A stretch of DNA of 64,000 nucleotides. It comes from Colwellia sp. MB3u-41 (GTDB lineage Bacteria > Pseudomonadota > Gammaproteobacteria > Enterobacterales > Alteromonadaceae). Both the position numbers and the translations under genes were made by a program. Positions 39,231 through 49,521 of this stretch are shown piece after piece. Within the stretch, counting starts at the first letter, position 1, and each line of letters opens with the position of its first letter. The notes under the pieces are model-generated. The model searched no databases. It saw only the letters and a list, made by a program, of their open reading frames with translations, and had not been told where the DNA came from. The DNA lies in NCBI RefSeq assembly GCF_014076845.1, contig NZ_JACGUT010000003.1, positions 1-64,000 of the forward strand. The letters run 5' to 3'.

Positions 39231-40826
39231 TTGAGTAAAAAGTTAATAAAATCAGGTCTGATAGTGAGTTTTATGACTTTGGTTTCTCGTGTGCTCGGTT
39301 TGGTTCGAGATGTTGTTATCGCCAATATTATTGGTGCGGGCTTGGCATCAGATGTTTTTTTCTTTGCTAACAAAATCCCCAGTTTTTTCAGGCGATTGTT
39401 TGCTGAAGGGGCCTTTGCACAAGCTTTTGTCCCCGTGTTGAGTGAATATCATACGAAAGACGAGCAAGCCAGTATTGGTGTTAGTGAAGGCGAAACACGA
39501 AAACTCATTGGGCAAGTTTCAGGTACTTTAGGGGTCATCATTACCTTAGTGACACTATTTGGTATGGTTGCCTCACCACTTTTTGTTATATTGTTTGGCT
39601 ATGGCTGGTTTGTTGACTGGCTTAACGATGGCCCTAAAGCACAGCAGTTTGAATTAGCATCTACCTTACTTAAAATTACTTTTCCCTATTTATGGTTTGT
39701 TAGTTTTACGGCCCTTGCTGGCGCGGTGTTAAATACCTTTGGCAAATTTGCTGTTTCGTCATTCACTCCCGTATTACTCAATGTTTGTATTATTGGTTGT
39801 GCAATCTATCTATCACCATTTTTTGAAAATCCTGCTTATGCATTAGCTTGGGGTGTTTTTTTGGGTGGTTTAGCTCAGTTTTTATTTCAAATTCCATTTT
39901 TGATTAAAGCGGGGGTCTTTGTTAAGCCAAAATGGGCATGGCATGAGCCAGGCGTAACAAAAATACGCAAGCTTATTGTACCTGCCTTATTCGGTGTCTC
40001 GGTGACACAAATTAATTTACTGCTTGATACTGTCATCGCGACTATTTTAGTAACAGGCTCTATCAGTTGGCTTTATTATGCCGACCGATTATTAGAATTT
40101 CCGTTGGGATTATTTGGTATTGGTATTGCGACAGTCATTCTTCCAAGTTTGGCAAAACTTCATACTAAGAAAAATAACCAAGAGTTTAGCGATACGATTA
40201 CTTGGGGATTAAAAATTGTTTCGCTATTTGGTTGGCCTGCACTTGCTGGCTTAATGGTGTTAGCTCAGCCTATTATTATGATTTTATTTATGCGTGGTGA
40301 GTTTTTAGAAGCAACGGTATTAAAGGTGTCTTATGCCTTGTTTGCTTACCTTTCTGGATTAATAAGCTTTATGTTTATTAAGATATTAGCGCCCGCCTAT
40401 TATGCCCGACAAGATACAAAAACGCCGGTAAAAATAGGTATTAAAGCAATGGTTGCTAATATGGTTTTCAACTTGATGTTGGCACCTTTTTTTGGTTATG
40501 TGGGTTTAGCGATAGCTACGGCGATGTCGGCAACCTTAAATGCGCTGATGCTTTATCATGGCTTGAAAAAGAACAATGTTTTTGAACTGTCGAAAGCCAG
40601 TTGGTGGTTTTTTGCTCGACTTGTTTTCTCCGCGGGCATAATGGCTGGAGTGCTTTATGGGTTGTCGCCACCGTTTAAAGGGTGGTTAGCCATGAGTACC
40701 GCTATGCAAATTCAACAATTACTTATTTGTATTTCTTTGGGTATGCTGAGTTACTTTATTTCTATTGCTGCATTAGGAATACGAGTGAAAGATTTCAAAG
40801 TTCAAGCAGACGTAAAAATAAATTGA
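39231..40826 (+). CDS. murJ: Lipid II flippase MurJ
   Basis: Moves the peptidoglycan precursor lipid II across the inner membrane. The 531-residue protein has about 14 transmembrane helices and the family start SGLIVSFMTLVSRVLGLVRDVVIA, followed by the charged cavity motif FFFANKIPSFFRRLFAEGAFAQAFVPVL, where several Arg residues are essential in E. coli. I chose the TTG at 39231, with GGAG seven bases upstream, because it yields the canonical N-terminus (Met-Ser-Lys-Lys-Leu). The frame is open upstream to another TTG at 39141, but that adds an unlikely 30 residues. The order rpsT-murJ-ribF is widely conserved. Confidence 0.96.
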   Translation: MSKKLIKSGLIVSFMTLVSRVLGLVRDVVIANIIGAGLASDVFFFANKIPSFFRRLFAEGAFAQAFVPVLSEYHTKDEQASIGVSEGETRKLIGQVSGTLGVIITLVTLFGMVASPLFVILFGYGWFVDWLNDGPKAQQFELASTLLKITFPYLWFVSFTALAGAVLNTFGKFAVSSFTPVLLNVCIIGCAIYLSPFFENPAYALAWGVFLGGLAQFLFQIPFLIKAGVFVKPKWAWHEPGVTKIRKLIVPALFGVSVTQINLLLDTVIATILVTGSISWLYYADRLLEFPLGLFGIGIATVILPSLAKLHTKKNNQEFSDTITWGLKIVSLFGWPALAGLMVLAQPIIMILFMRGEFLEATVLKVSYALFAYLSGLISFMFIKILAPAYYARQDTKTPVKIGIKAMVANMVFNLMLAPFFGYVGLAIATAMSATLNALMLYHGLKKNNVFELSKASWWFFARLVFSAGIMAGVLYGLSPPFKGWLAMSTAMQIQQLLICISLGMLSYFISIAALGIRVKDFKVQADVKIN

Positions 40827-40943
40827 TGAAATTGCGTTCAAGTGCTGATTCTTAAGCTTGAGTAATATATAATTTATCGGTTTATATTCTTCAATGGCGA
40901 CACTTGCAAAGTAATGTAAGTTAAATTTAGGTTTTTTAATTAA

Positions 40944-41870
40944 ATGCAGTTAATACGCGGTATCCACAATATTCAAGCTGAAGATCATGGCTGTGTGTTA
41001 ACCATAGGTAATTTTGATGGTGTTCACTTGGGACATGCTCGTGTGATAAAAGCCTTAATTGAAAAAGCCAAAGCATTGAACTGTTCACCTGCAGTGATGA
41101 TCTTTGAGCCACAGCCGCAAGAATTATTTTCTCCTAATACGGCGCCTGCAAGACTGACACGTTTGCGAGATAAATATTTTTTATTAAAAAATTTGGGTGT
41201 TCAACGCTTAATTTGTGTGAACTTTCATCGAGAATTTGCCCGCAAAAGCGCGTCAGAATTTATAGAGCAATTATTAGTAAAACAATTAGGTATTAAACAT
41301 TTAATTATTGGTGATGATTTTCGTTTTGGCAAGAACCGTCTTGGTGATTTTAGTTTACTTAAGCAGGCAGGTGAAAAATTTGATTTTACTGTTTCTGATA
41401 CCGCAAGTTTTAAGCTTGAAGACAGTCGGATTAGCAGTACTAAAATACGTAAGGCCCTCGAAAATAATGAGTTAGCCGATGTAGAAGAAATGCTGGGTCG
41501 TGCTTATTCCATCATAGGTCGTGTTTTTCATGGTGATAAGCGTGGTCGGCAGTTGGGGTTTCCAACAGCGAATGTGCTACTTAAAAGACGAGTTTCGCCC
41601 ATTTCAGGTGTATTTGTTGTAAAAGTTAATACGGTTGAAGATTGTTTTTATGGTGTGGCTAATATAGGTTCAAGGCCTACAGTTGCAGGTATAAGACAAC
41701 AATTAGAAGTACATATCTTTAACTTTAATAAAGATATATACGGTCAAACTATTGAAGTGGTTATGCTGAAAAAACTAAGAAATGAAATAAAGTTTTCATC
41801 ACTAGATGAATTAACAATGCAAATATCACAAGACAGCGAACAGGCAAAGGCCTTTGTTCAAAACTTGTAA
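40944..41870 (+). CDS. ribF: Bifunctional riboflavin kinase/FMN adenylyltransferase
   Basis: Makes FMN from riboflavin and then FAD. The 308 residues hold an N-terminal adenylyltransferase domain with LTIGNFDGVHLGH-like wording (GNFDGVHLGHARVI near residue 24), LLVKQLGIKHLIIGDDFRFGKNR and the SSTKIRKAL motif, then a C-terminal flavokinase domain with GRVFHGDKRGRQLGFPTANV and GVANIGSRPTV. Length is standard. It precedes ileS by 115 bases, as in E. coli. Confidence 0.97.
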   Translation: MQLIRGIHNIQAEDHGCVLTIGNFDGVHLGHARVIKALIEKAKALNCSPAVMIFEPQPQELFSPNTAPARLTRLRDKYFLLKNLGVQRLICVNFHREFARKSASEFIEQLLVKQLGIKHLIIGDDFRFGKNRLGDFSLLKQAGEKFDFTVSDTASFKLEDSRISSTKIRKALENNELADVEEMLGRAYSIIGRVFHGDKRGRQLGFPTANVLLKRRVSPISGVFVVKVNTVEDCFYGVANIGSRPTVAGIRQQLEVHIFNFNKDIYGQTIEVVMLKKLRNEIKFSSLDELTMQISQDSEQAKAFVQNL

Positions 41871-41985
41871 ATAAACAGATACGTGAGTTAATAATAAAAT
41901 TAATATGTAACCGATGTTGATTTTATTATTAACTTATCAGAAGCTAACCACCAGTTAGCGAATATAACAACGGATAATGATTTAA

Positions 41986-44823
41986 ATGAGTGATTACAAA
42001 CAAACCCTAAACTTGCCAGCTACTTCTTTCGCGATGAAAGGTAATATGGCAAACCGTGAACCAAACATGCTAAAAGAGTGGGCTGAGAAAGACTTGTATG
42101 GCCAAATTCGTGAAGCTAAAAAGGGTAAAAAGTCATTTATTTTGCATGACGGCCCTCCGTATGCAAATGGTGATATTCATTTAGGTCACTCAGTTAATAA
42201 AATTCTTAAAGATATTATTGTTAAATCAAAAACATTATCTGATTTCAATGCGCCATTTGTTCCAGGTTGGGATTGTCATGGCTTACCAATTGAATTAATG
42301 GTTGAGAAAAAAATTGGCAAGCCGGGGCATAAAGTCTCAGCGAGTGTTTTTCGTGAAAAATGTCGTGAATATGCAGCCAAGCAAGTTATTGGACAGTGTG
42401 AAGATTTCAAACGTTTAGGTATTTTTGCTGATTGGGAAAAACCTTATCTGACTATGGATTTTGGCACTGAAGCTAATATCATTCGTGCTTTAGGAAAAAT
42501 TGCTGAAAATGGCCATTTACATCAAGGATTCAAACCTGTTCATTGGTGTACAGATTGTGGTTCTTCTTTAGCTGAAGCTGAAGTTGAGTATAAAGATAAA
42601 CAGTCTCCTGCGATTGATGTGAAATTTACTGTTGTTGATCAAAGCGTTGCAGACAAGTTTGATCATCCAGAAGGTCATCAAGGTGAAGGTAACGTTTCAG
42701 TTGTTATCTGGACAACAACTCCTTGGACATTACCGGCTAACCGCGCAGTTTCGGTAAATGCTGATGTTGAATATACGTTAGTACAATGTGAAACAGAGCA
42801 AGGTAAAGAACGTTTTATCATTGCGTCTGACTTAGTCACAAGTTGTATGGACCGTTTCGGAATTGATAAATACCATGCGTTAGGTTTTTGTAAAGGTAGC
42901 GATTTAGACTTAGTGCAACTAAAACATCCTTTTTATGATTTTACTGTGCCAATGATTCTAGGTGAACACGTTACTACCGACTCTGGTACAGGTTGTGTTC
43001 ATACAGCGCCGGGTCACGGTGTTGAAGATTTCGTGGTGGGTAAAATATACAACCTTGAAGTGGCAAATCCTGTTGGTGCGAATGGTGTTTATTTAGAAGA
43101 TACGCCATTGTTTGCTGGTCAACATGTTTTTAAAGCCAATGCGAATGTCGTTGAAACATTGAAAGAACATGGCACTTTAGTACACCACCATGCAATAGAG
43201 CATTCTTATCCGCATTGCTGGCGCCACAAAACACCCTTAATTTTTCGTGCTACACCACAATGGTTTATTAGCATGGACAAAAAAGGTTTACGTCAAGATT
43301 CATTAAACGAAATTGAAAAAACCCAATGGATCCCTGATTGGGGCCAACGCCGTATTGAATTGATGGTTGAAGGTCGTCCTGATTGGTGTATTTCACGCCA
43401 ACGTACGTGGGGCGTGCCAATGGCATTATTTATACATCAAGATTCAGGTGCTTTGCATCCACGTAGCATTGAGTTAATTGAAACAGTTGCTAAACGTGTT
43501 GAAGAAAAAGGCATTCAAGCGTGGTTTGATTTAGACGCTGCTGAACTTATTGGCGATGACGCAAAAGAATATATAAAAGTACCTGATACCTTAGATGTAT
43601 GGTTTGACTCAGGCACTACGCATTACTCTGTTGTTAATGCACGTGAAGAGTTTGATGGTGTTGCAGATTTATATCTTGAAGGTTCAGATCAACATCGTGG
43701 TTGGTTTATGTCGTCAATGATTTCATCGGTAGCGATGAACGGTAAAGCACCTTATAAACAAGTACTAACTCATGGTTTTACCGTAGATACGAACGGCCAT
43801 AAAATGTCTAAATCTTTAGGCAATGTTATCACCCCAAAAGAAATTACCAGTAAGTTAGGGGCTGATATTTTACGTTTATGGGTAGCTTCAGTTAACTATA
43901 CGCAAGAAATAACCGTCTCTGACGAAATTTTTAAACGCCAAGCCGATGCTTACCGACGTATTCGTAATACTTCGCGCTTTTTATTATCAAACCTTAATGG
44001 TTTTGATCCAAAAATAGATTCAGTTGCTTTTGATGATATGGTCGCTCTTGATCGTTGGGCTGTTGATAAAGCCGCACAGTTGCAAGCAGAAATTGTTAGC
44101 GCTTATGACGAATATGAATTCAATGTAGTTGTTCATAAACTGATGAACTTCTGTACTACCGAGTTAGGTGGATTCTATTTAGATATTATTAAAGACCGCC
44201 AGTACACCGCGAAAGACGACAGTACGGCTCGTCGTTCATGTCAAACAGCCATGTACTTAATTGCTGAAGCGATGACGCGTTGGATGGCACCTGTTTTATC
44301 TTTTACTGCACAAGAAATTTGGCAGGCGCTACCGACACCATCTGGTGAAACACGTGATGAATTCGTTTTTACGGGTGTTTGGTTTAATGGCTTGCCTAAA
44401 GCAGAAACAAGTAATGCATTAAACAATGATTACTGGAATGAAATTTTACTGGTGCGCACTGAAGTAAACAAAGCCTTAGAGAATGCCCGTAAAGAAAAGC
44501 AAGTAGGTAAAGCACTTGAAGCATCAGTTACTTTATATACTACCGCTGAGTTAGCTGAAAAATTACAGCAGTTAGGCGAAGAACTTCGTTTTGTTCTGAT
44601 CACCTCTAAAGCGACGGTTGAAGTGGTTGAAAGCGCTCCAGAGGGTGTCTTAGCAACTGAGATTGAAGGTTTATGGTTAACTGTTGCTCCAGCAGAGGGG
44701 ACTAAATGTGAACGTTGCTGGCATGTTACTGAAGACATAGGACAAGATGAAAAGCATCCTGAACTTTGCGGACGTTGTATAACTAACGTAGAGGGTGAGG
44801 GCGAGATACGCCAATTCGCCTAA
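41986..44823 (+). CDS. ileS: Isoleucyl-tRNA synthetase
   Basis: Class I aminoacyl-tRNA synthetase. The 945 residues carry HLGH (65-68) of the HIGH motif in [12 protein letters not shown], an editing domain with [11 protein letters not shown] and the [12 protein letters not shown] segment, KMSKS at 606-610, an anticodon-binding domain, and a C-terminal zinc module with Cys pairs in KCERCWH and LCGRC. This is the bacterial type-1 enzyme with C-terminal zinc site, sensitive type in mupirocin terms by family, although that is not testable here. It belongs to the ribF-ileS-lspA-fkpB-ispH series. Confidence 0.98.
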   Translation: MSDYKQTLNLPATSFAMKGNMANREPNMLKEWAEKDLYGQIREAKKGKKSFILHDGPPYANGDIHLGHSVNKILKDIIVKSKTLSDFNAPFVPGWDCHGLPIELMVEKKIGKPGHKVSASVFREKCREYAAKQVIGQCEDFKRLGIFADWEKPYLTMDFGTEANIIRALGKIAENGHLHQGFKPVHWCTDCGSSLAEAEVEYKDKQSPAIDVKFTVVDQSVADKFDHPEGHQGEGNVSVVIWTTTPWTLPANRAVSVNADVEYTLVQCETEQGKERFIIASDLVTSCMDRFGIDKYHALGFCKGSDLDLVQLKHPFYDFTVPMILGEHVTTDSGTGCVHTAPGHGVEDFVVGKIYNLEVANPVGANGVYLEDTPLFAGQHVFKANANVVETLKEHGTLVHHHAIEHSYPHCWRHKTPLIFRATPQWFISMDKKGLRQDSLNEIEKTQWIPDWGQRRIELMVEGRPDWCISRQRTWGVPMALFIHQDSGALHPRSIELIETVAKRVEEKGIQAWFDLDAAELIGDDAKEYIKVPDTLDVWFDSGTTHYSVVNAREEFDGVADLYLEGSDQHRGWFMSSMISSVAMNGKAPYKQVLTHGFTVDTNGHKMSKSLGNVITPKEITSKLGADILRLWVASVNYTQEITVSDEIFKRQADAYRRIRNTSRFLLSNLNGFDPKIDSVAFDDMVALDRWAVDKAAQLQAEIVSAYDEYEFNVVVHKLMNFCTTELGGFYLDIIKDRQYTAKDDSTARRSCQTAMYLIAEAMTRWMAPVLSFTAQEIWQALPTPSGETRDEFVFTGVWFNGLPKAETSNALNNDYWNEILLVRTEVNKALENARKEKQVGKALEASVTLYTTAELAEKLQQLGEELRFVLITSKATVEVVESAPEGVLATEIEGLWLTVAPAEGTKCERCWHVTEDIGQDEKHPELCGRCITNVEGEGEIRQFA

Positions 44824-44847
44824 ATGTTTCCAAATATCTTTGTTACT

Positions 44848-44920
44848 TCACTCAATAGCGGCACCGAAAGTACTCGCCTAGCATACTAGGCTGTGTACTT
44901 TCTTTTTGTTCTATAGTGAA
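44848..44920. repeat. Long imperfect hairpin between ileS and lspA
   Basis: Nested inverted repeats: TTCACT with AGTGAA (44848-44853, 44915-44920), GAAAGTAC with GTACTTTC (44866-44873, 44895-44902) and GCCTAG with CTAGGC (44876-44881, 44886-44891) around CATA. The whole 73-base block can fold as one rod with bulges. No strong T tract follows, so it looks more like a mobile-type palindromic repeat, or an mRNA processing site, than a terminator. Confidence 0.6.
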
Positions 44921-44989
44921 TTAACGTTGATATTGTGAACATTCTAACTCTCTTATTGTTTAAAAATAAAAAATTGAAAAATAATAAAT

Positions 44990-45502
44990 ATGCAAATGAA
45001 TAAACTTTTTACAGAAACAGGTTTTAAATGGTTATGGTTAACCGTTTTATTTTTGATCATTGACCAAGTAACCAAGTATTTAGTTGTTAACGCTTTCGAC
45101 TTGGGCGAATCAATGAATATTTTGCCTTTTTTCGATTTAAGATATGTTCAAAACCCTGGAGCCGCTTTTAGTTTTCTTGCGGATCAAGACGGGTGGCAAC
45201 GTTGGTTTTTTACCATCATTGCTGCTGTTGCTAGTGTGGTATTTTTAGTGTGGTTGGCTAAAACGCCAAAATCAAACCCATTATTGAGTATCGCTTTAGC
45301 GTTTATGCTAAGTGGGGCAGTGGGTAACTTAATTGACCGTGCATTATTTGGCTATGTTATCGATATGTTAGATTTTCATATTGCTGGTCACCATTGGCCC
45401 GTTTTTAATATTGCCGATTCTGCTATATTTATCGGCGCAGCTTTGATGATATATGATTCATTTAAAAATGGTGAACCAGCAAAAAAATACGAAACCAAAT
45501 AA
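44990..45502 (+). CDS. lspA: Lipoprotein signal peptidase
   Basis: Signal peptidase II, which cleaves prolipoproteins after lipidation. The 170-residue protein has four membrane helices and the family blocks QNPGAAFSFLAD, GAVGNLIDRALFGYVIDMLDF and FNIADSAIFIGA. The catalytic aspartates are probably Asp125 and Asp143. It sits in the conserved place between ileS and fkpB. A second ATG at 44996 could also serve. Confidence 0.97.
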   Translation: MQMNKLFTETGFKWLWLTVLFLIIDQVTKYLVVNAFDLGESMNILPFFDLRYVQNPGAAFSFLADQDGWQRWFFTIIAAVASVVFLVWLAKTPKSNPLLSIALAFMLSGAVGNLIDRALFGYVIDMLDFHIAGHHWPVFNIADSAIFIGAALMIYDSFKNGEPAKKYETK

Positions 45503-45534
45503 CGCTTAATAGATAAGAGTATACGAGAAATATA

Positions 45535-45969
45535 ATGACTATGTTAATTACTGAAAAATCTCAAGTTATCACACATATCACCATGAAACTATCTGACGGC
45601 TCAGCTGCAGACAGTACAAAAGTCAATAAAAAACCGGCTAAAATAGTGATGGGGGATGCAAGTATTTCACCTGCTTTTGAAGCACAACTATTAGGACTCG
45701 CCGCTGGAGATTCTAAAGAATTTACCCTTGAAGCAAAAGATGCTTTTGGCGAGCCCAACCCTGACAATTTCCATTACGTTGACGCTGACAAATTTGGTAG
45801 TGACGTGCCTGCTGAAGTGGGCAGTATTATTACGTTTACTCAACCTGGGAATATAGAATTACCAGGAATGGTAAAAGAAGTGGTTGGTACATCCGTAACT
45901 ATTGATTTTAATCATCCGTTAGCTGGACAAGCTATTACTTTTGTTATTGATATTGTTGAAGTTTTATAG
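45535..45969 (+). CDS. fkpB: FKBP-type peptidyl-prolyl isomerase, SlpA/FkpB type
   Basis: Small SlyD-like prolyl isomerase and chaperone. The 144 residues show ITHITMKLSDGSAADST, then MGDASISPAFEAQLLGLAAGDSKEFTLEAKDAFGEPNPDN, the characteristic FKBP core with inserted IF domain, and the C-terminal FNHPLAGQAITFVIDIVEV. It lacks the His-rich tail of SlyD. The position between lspA and ispH is conserved. Confidence 0.95.
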   Translation: MTMLITEKSQVITHITMKLSDGSAADSTKVNKKPAKIVMGDASISPAFEAQLLGLAAGDSKEFTLEAKDAFGEPNPDNFHYVDADKFGSDVPAEVGSIITFTQPGNIELPGMVKEVVGTSVTIDFNHPLAGQAITFVIDIVEVL

Positions 45970-46013
45970 CCGTTAACTCTTAGGACTTGTATGTAGTCCC
46001 TTAGGAACAGATC

Positions 46014-46943
46014 ATGGAAATTATTTTAGCTAACCCTCGTGGTTTTTGTGCCGGTGTAGACCGAGCCATTAGCATTGTCGACAGAGCACTCGACTTATTT
46101 GGTGCACCTATTTATGTGCGCCATGAAGTCGTACATAACAAGTTTGTTGTTGATGGCTTAAAAGACCGAGGCGCAATCTTTGTTGATGAACTCTTTGAAG
46201 TTCCCGATGATAATACCGTTATTTTCAGTGCTCATGGTGTCTCTAAAGCTGTTCGTAAACAAGCTAAGGATCGCGGCCTGAAGGTGTTTGACGCGACTTG
46301 TCCGTTAGTCACTAAAGTACATATGGAAGTTTCACGTACGAGCCGTAAAAATATTGAATGTATTCTTATTGGTCACGCCGGACACCCCGAAGTGGAAGGG
46401 ACTATGGGGCAGTATGAAAGTGAACAAGGTGGAATTTATTTAGTTGAGTCAGTTGCTGACGTAGCAACACTTGAAGTTAAAGACCCTTCCCAATTGTATT
46501 ACTGTAGTCAAACAACATTATCAATTGATGATACCTCTGAAGTCATTGATGCCTTAAGAAAAAAGTTTGTGTTAATTAAAGGCCCACGCAAAGACGATAT
46601 TTGTTATGCGACTCAAAATCGTCAAGATGCTGTGCGTACTATCTCTGCAGAAGTTGATCTACTTTTAGTCGTAGGGGCGAAGAATAGCTCTAATTCTAAT
46701 CGTTTACGTGAACTCTCTGAGAAGTTGGGCACACCTTCTTACTTGATCGATACCTTTTCTGATATTCAACCACAATGGCTTGATAATATTAAAAAAATTG
46801 GTGTTACTGCGGGGGCTTCAGCACCTGCGATACTTATACAACAAGTTATTGACGCATTAAAAGACTATGGTGGTCAAGAGGTTATCGAATATCCTGGCCG
46901 AGAAGAGAACACCGTATTTGCGGTACCTATAGAATTACGCTAG
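46014..46943 (+). CDS. ispH: 4-hydroxy-3-methylbut-2-enyl diphosphate reductase
   Basis: Last step of the MEP pathway, giving isopentenyl and dimethylallyl diphosphate. The iron-sulfur ligands are Cys12 ([12 protein letters not shown]), Cys96 ([11 protein letters not shown]) and Cys197 ([11 protein letters not shown]). Other marks are SAHGV with the substrate His, and [13 protein letters not shown]. At 309 residues it is full length. With ispD and ispF at 17-18 kb, three enzymes of one pathway occur in the window at separate loci. Confidence 0.98.
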   Translation: MEIILANPRGFCAGVDRAISIVDRALDLFGAPIYVRHEVVHNKFVVDGLKDRGAIFVDELFEVPDDNTVIFSAHGVSKAVRKQAKDRGLKVFDATCPLVTKVHMEVSRTSRKNIECILIGHAGHPEVEGTMGQYESEQGGIYLVESVADVATLEVKDPSQLYYCSQTTLSIDDTSEVIDALRKKFVLIKGPRKDDICYATQNRQDAVRTISAEVDLLLVVGAKNSSNSNRLRELSEKLGTPSYLIDTFSDIQPQWLDNIKKIGVTAGASAPAILIQQVIDALKDYGGQEVIEYPGREENTVFAVPIELR

Positions 46944-46974
46944 TCTTAAAATATTAGGTTAAGTGATTGAATAT

Positions 46975-47003
46975 AATTTTACCCTCCTTTAAGCGGTAAA
47001 ATT
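46975..47003 (+). terminator. AT-rich hairpin after ispH
   Basis: AATTTTACC and GGTAAAATT form a perfect 9-base stem with an 11-base loop, 32 bases after the ispH stop, followed by TTAAG. It is a weak terminator candidate separating ispH from the pilin operon. Confidence 0.45.
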
Positions 47004-47102
47004 TTAAGTACACTAATATCAATATTCATTACTTAACTTTATTATCATGAATAGTCGCTGTGGAAATTAGCTATTCAATAATAAATTTTAAGGTATGGGT
47101 TA

Positions 47103-47348
47103 ATGCGGTTCACGTTTGTGATTTTTAACACATATAAGTTTACCACTGAATTCTTCGCCCTAGGCCTAGTTTCGATTGCTTTTGCCTGTAAAATATTATT
47201 TTTATTTTTTTACCGTTTATTACTTAAAAGTATACTCGCCCGTGTTGTTTCTTTTATTTTTTTCCCTCTCGCTCTATATTTTAAAGCACAATTTATTTGG
47301 CTAGTTAGCCACGATTGGCAGTGTATTAAGGAATGTTATGCGCAATAA
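47103..47348 (+). CDS. Possible small membrane protein before pilV
   Basis: An ATG at 47103 with AAGGT about eight bases upstream opens an 81-codon frame ending 11 bases inside pilV. The product would have two hydrophobic segments, around residues 16-35 and 45-65, and a C-terminal DWQCIKECYAQ. I recognise no family. The overlap with pilV could allow coupled translation. Against it, AT-rich DNA readily yields hydrophobic frames of this length, so the gene is uncertain. Confidence 0.3.
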   Translation: MRFTFVIFNTYKFTTEFFALGLVSIAFACKILFLFFYRLLLKSILARVVSFIFFPLALYFKAQFIWLVSHDWQCIKECYAQ

Positions 47349-47949
47349 CTTATTTAGGATTAATTACCCCAATAAAAACCCACTTTCAGTGAATAAGGGG
47401 ATGACACTTATTGAAGTTTTAGTCGCTTTGGTGATTTTAGTGACGGGAATTTTTGGCGCCGTAGCTATGCAGGCATCGGCTAAAAAAGGTAGCTTTGATG
47501 CGATGCAACGTTCTGTCGCCTCAGCGTTAGCGCAAGATATTATTGAACGAATGCGTAGCAATGACTCTGATTTTTTAGTCTTAGAGACCTATCAAGGTGT
47601 TTATGGTGCCGCTTTAAACGCAATACCTGGCGAGAGGTGTAATTCAGCTGACTCTTTGTGTACGAGTGCTGAAATGGTGACCAATGACTTGTATGAATGG
47701 GAAGTCAAGTTAATGGGGGCTGATGTAACCGCTGGAGGTAAAAATTCAGGGGGATTAGTGGGCGCTTTTGGCTGTATTGATCATAACAGAAACGCAGTCA
47801 CCGTGGTGATCAGCTGGCAAGGTAGAATAGAAACGGCTGACGGCTATGATGCCAATAACAATAGTTCAGCGGCTGCAACATTAGCCAACGCTTGTGGCAC
47901 AAGTGATAATAAACGTCGACAAGTTACCATTGAAGCGTTCGTGTATTAA
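47338..47949 (+). CDS. pilV: Type IV pilus minor pilin PilV
   Basis: Minor pilin thought to help start pilus assembly at the inner membrane. The 203 residues have the prepilin cleavage site NKG-MTLIEVLVALVIL, with Glu5 of the mature form, and a hydrophobic helix. The globular part carries several Cys (CNSADSLC and CGTSDN). The start is an ATG preceded by AAGGA. It opens the operon pilV-pilW-pilX-pilY1-pilE-tapY2-like, and a gap of 64 bases separates it from pilW. Confidence 0.88.
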   Translation: MRNNLFRINYPNKNPLSVNKGMTLIEVLVALVILVTGIFGAVAMQASAKKGSFDAMQRSVASALAQDIIERMRSNDSDFLVLETYQGVYGAALNAIPGERCNSADSLCTSAEMVTNDLYEWEVKLMGADVTAGGKNSGGLVGAFGCIDHNRNAVTVVISWQGRIETADGYDANNNSSAAATLANACGTSDNKRRQVTIEAFVY

Positions 47950-48013
47950 TACAGTAAACGGCTAGTTGGTGTGAAGTGACAAAATTTATTGCGTTTATTT
48001 TAGACAAGAGAAA

Positions 48014-49006
48014 ATGATGTTTAATGCTCAACGAGGTTTTAGTTTAATCGAAATATTTATATCGCTTGCGGTAGGTTTAATGTTGCTGTTAGGTATATTA
48101 AGTATTTTTGTTGGTATGAAAACGACGACTGTTGAGACCACCAGTTATGGGGAGTTACAAGAAAATGGCAGATATGCGATTAGTTTACTCAGTGATGACC
48201 TATTACGGCAAGGTTTTTGGGGAGATTTATCGGGATCACTTGATGTAAGTGGCTTGGTAAGTTCACCTTTACCAATGACGGTTGCGGGTGATTGTATTGG
48301 TGAAGGCGTAAATAATGCTAGTTTTCCTGCGGCCATTGGTCATTTTAGAACGTTGTGGGGCAAAACAGTCAACAATGCCACTTTAATGGGCTGCATTACC
48401 AATGCAAAAATAGGCTCAGATGTGTTGCAGCTCAAACGAGCGGTTTCATCGACTATAGCCTTAGCCGATATCTCTAGTGATGATTATTATATTATTTCAA
48501 ATTCAAATGCCGCAGGTATATTTGCTGGTGGGACTGCAGTACCCAGTGTAAACTTTGGTCAAATTTGGGAATATCAACAGCATATTTATTATATCCGTGA
48601 AGACAGTCAAGGTACTAATAACGTACCCGTTTTAGTGCAAGGTCGATTACAAAATAAAGCGTTAGTGATGAACCTTGATATGGTGGTCGAAGGTATCGAA
48701 TATATTCGTTTTATGTATGGTGTCGATACGACTAATAATGGCGTAGTGAATGCTTTTATTTCAGCTGATAACATGGCCAATAGTCACTGGGATAATGAAA
48801 GTGATGTTCGAATACTCGCGGTTAAGATTTTTGTCTTAGCACGAAATATTTTACCGGATCGAGATTACGAAAATTTAAATAGTTATCAGCTTGGTGACCT
48901 CAATATTGATTTTATTGATGGGGATGGTAAAGGTGATAACTATCGACGTTTATTATTTAGTTCTACCATTACACTTTACAATGCGAGGGTCGACTCATGG
49001 CCATAA
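48014..49006 (+). CDS. pilW: Type IV pilus minor pilin PilW
   Basis: Larger minor pilin of the priming complex. The 330 residues start with a short leader and prepilin site QRG-FSLIEIFISLAVGLM, then a long globular domain. Family-like segments are ELQENGRYAISLLSDDLLRQGFWG and the C-terminal YRRLLFSSTITLYN. Its last 10 bases overlap pilX, which suggests coupled translation. Confidence 0.9.
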   Translation: MMFNAQRGFSLIEIFISLAVGLMLLLGILSIFVGMKTTTVETTSYGELQENGRYAISLLSDDLLRQGFWGDLSGSLDVSGLVSSPLPMTVAGDCIGEGVNNASFPAAIGHFRTLWGKTVNNATLMGCITNAKIGSDVLQLKRAVSSTIALADISSDDYYIISNSNAAGIFAGGTAVPSVNFGQIWEYQQHIYYIREDSQGTNNVPVLVQGRLQNKALVMNLDMVVEGIEYIRFMYGVDTTNNGVVNAFISADNMANSHWDNESDVRILAVKIFVLARNILPDRDYENLNSYQLGDLNIDFIDGDGKGDNYRRLLFSSTITLYNARVDSWP

Positions 49007-49521
49007 GGTTAATAAAACAAAATCATGCACTCTATCACCGAAATTTAAATCAGCAGTACCCTAAGCAAAGTGGTGTCGTACTGATTGTTTCACTGGTTTT
49101 TTTGATTGCTTTAACTGCAGTTGCTGCTGCATTGATGCAAAATACCACCATCGATATGAAAATGTCAGGAGCAAGTGAAGAAAAAGTGGTGGCTACCCAA
49201 GAAGCGGTAAGCGCCATTGATGAAGTTATTTATAAAGAAGTAACACAAATAAGCGGAACCAATGCTTTTGCTTCTGAAATTGCAAGATTTCCACTTTCAC
49301 CAACAGTGAGTAGTGCAATTAATACCAGCGCAGAAATAACGCTGGCTAACCCGTATAAGATTGAAGCCGATTGCCCCCACTCTCGAGCGGCTTCTTCTGT
49401 ACAAGTGTTTAAGTGTAATGTACTTAAAGTGCAGGTTACTCGACTGTATGGTCGCACCAATAAAAGCACTATTGAAGTTAATTCAGGTGTATCGCAACAA
49501 CTACTTAATGTGGGGAACTGA
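48997..49521 (+). CDS. pilX: Type IV pilus assembly protein PilX
   Basis: Minor pilin-like protein of the PilX type. The N-terminus SGVVLIVSLVFLIALTAVAAALMQNTT (residues about 25-51) lacks a classical Gly-Phe cleavage site but fits PilX proteins, as does the following MKMSGASEEKVVATQEAVSAID helix. The product has 174 residues. Its start overlaps pilW by 10 bases and its stop codon TGA overlaps the pilY1 start by one base. Confidence 0.85.
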   Translation: MAIRLIKQNHALYHRNLNQQYPKQSGVVLIVSLVFLIALTAVAAALMQNTTIDMKMSGASEEKVVATQEAVSAIDEVIYKEVTQISGTNAFASEIARFPLSPTVSSAINTSAEITLANPYKIEADCPHSRAASSVQVFKCNVLKVQVTRLYGRTNKSTIEVNSGVSQQLLNVGN

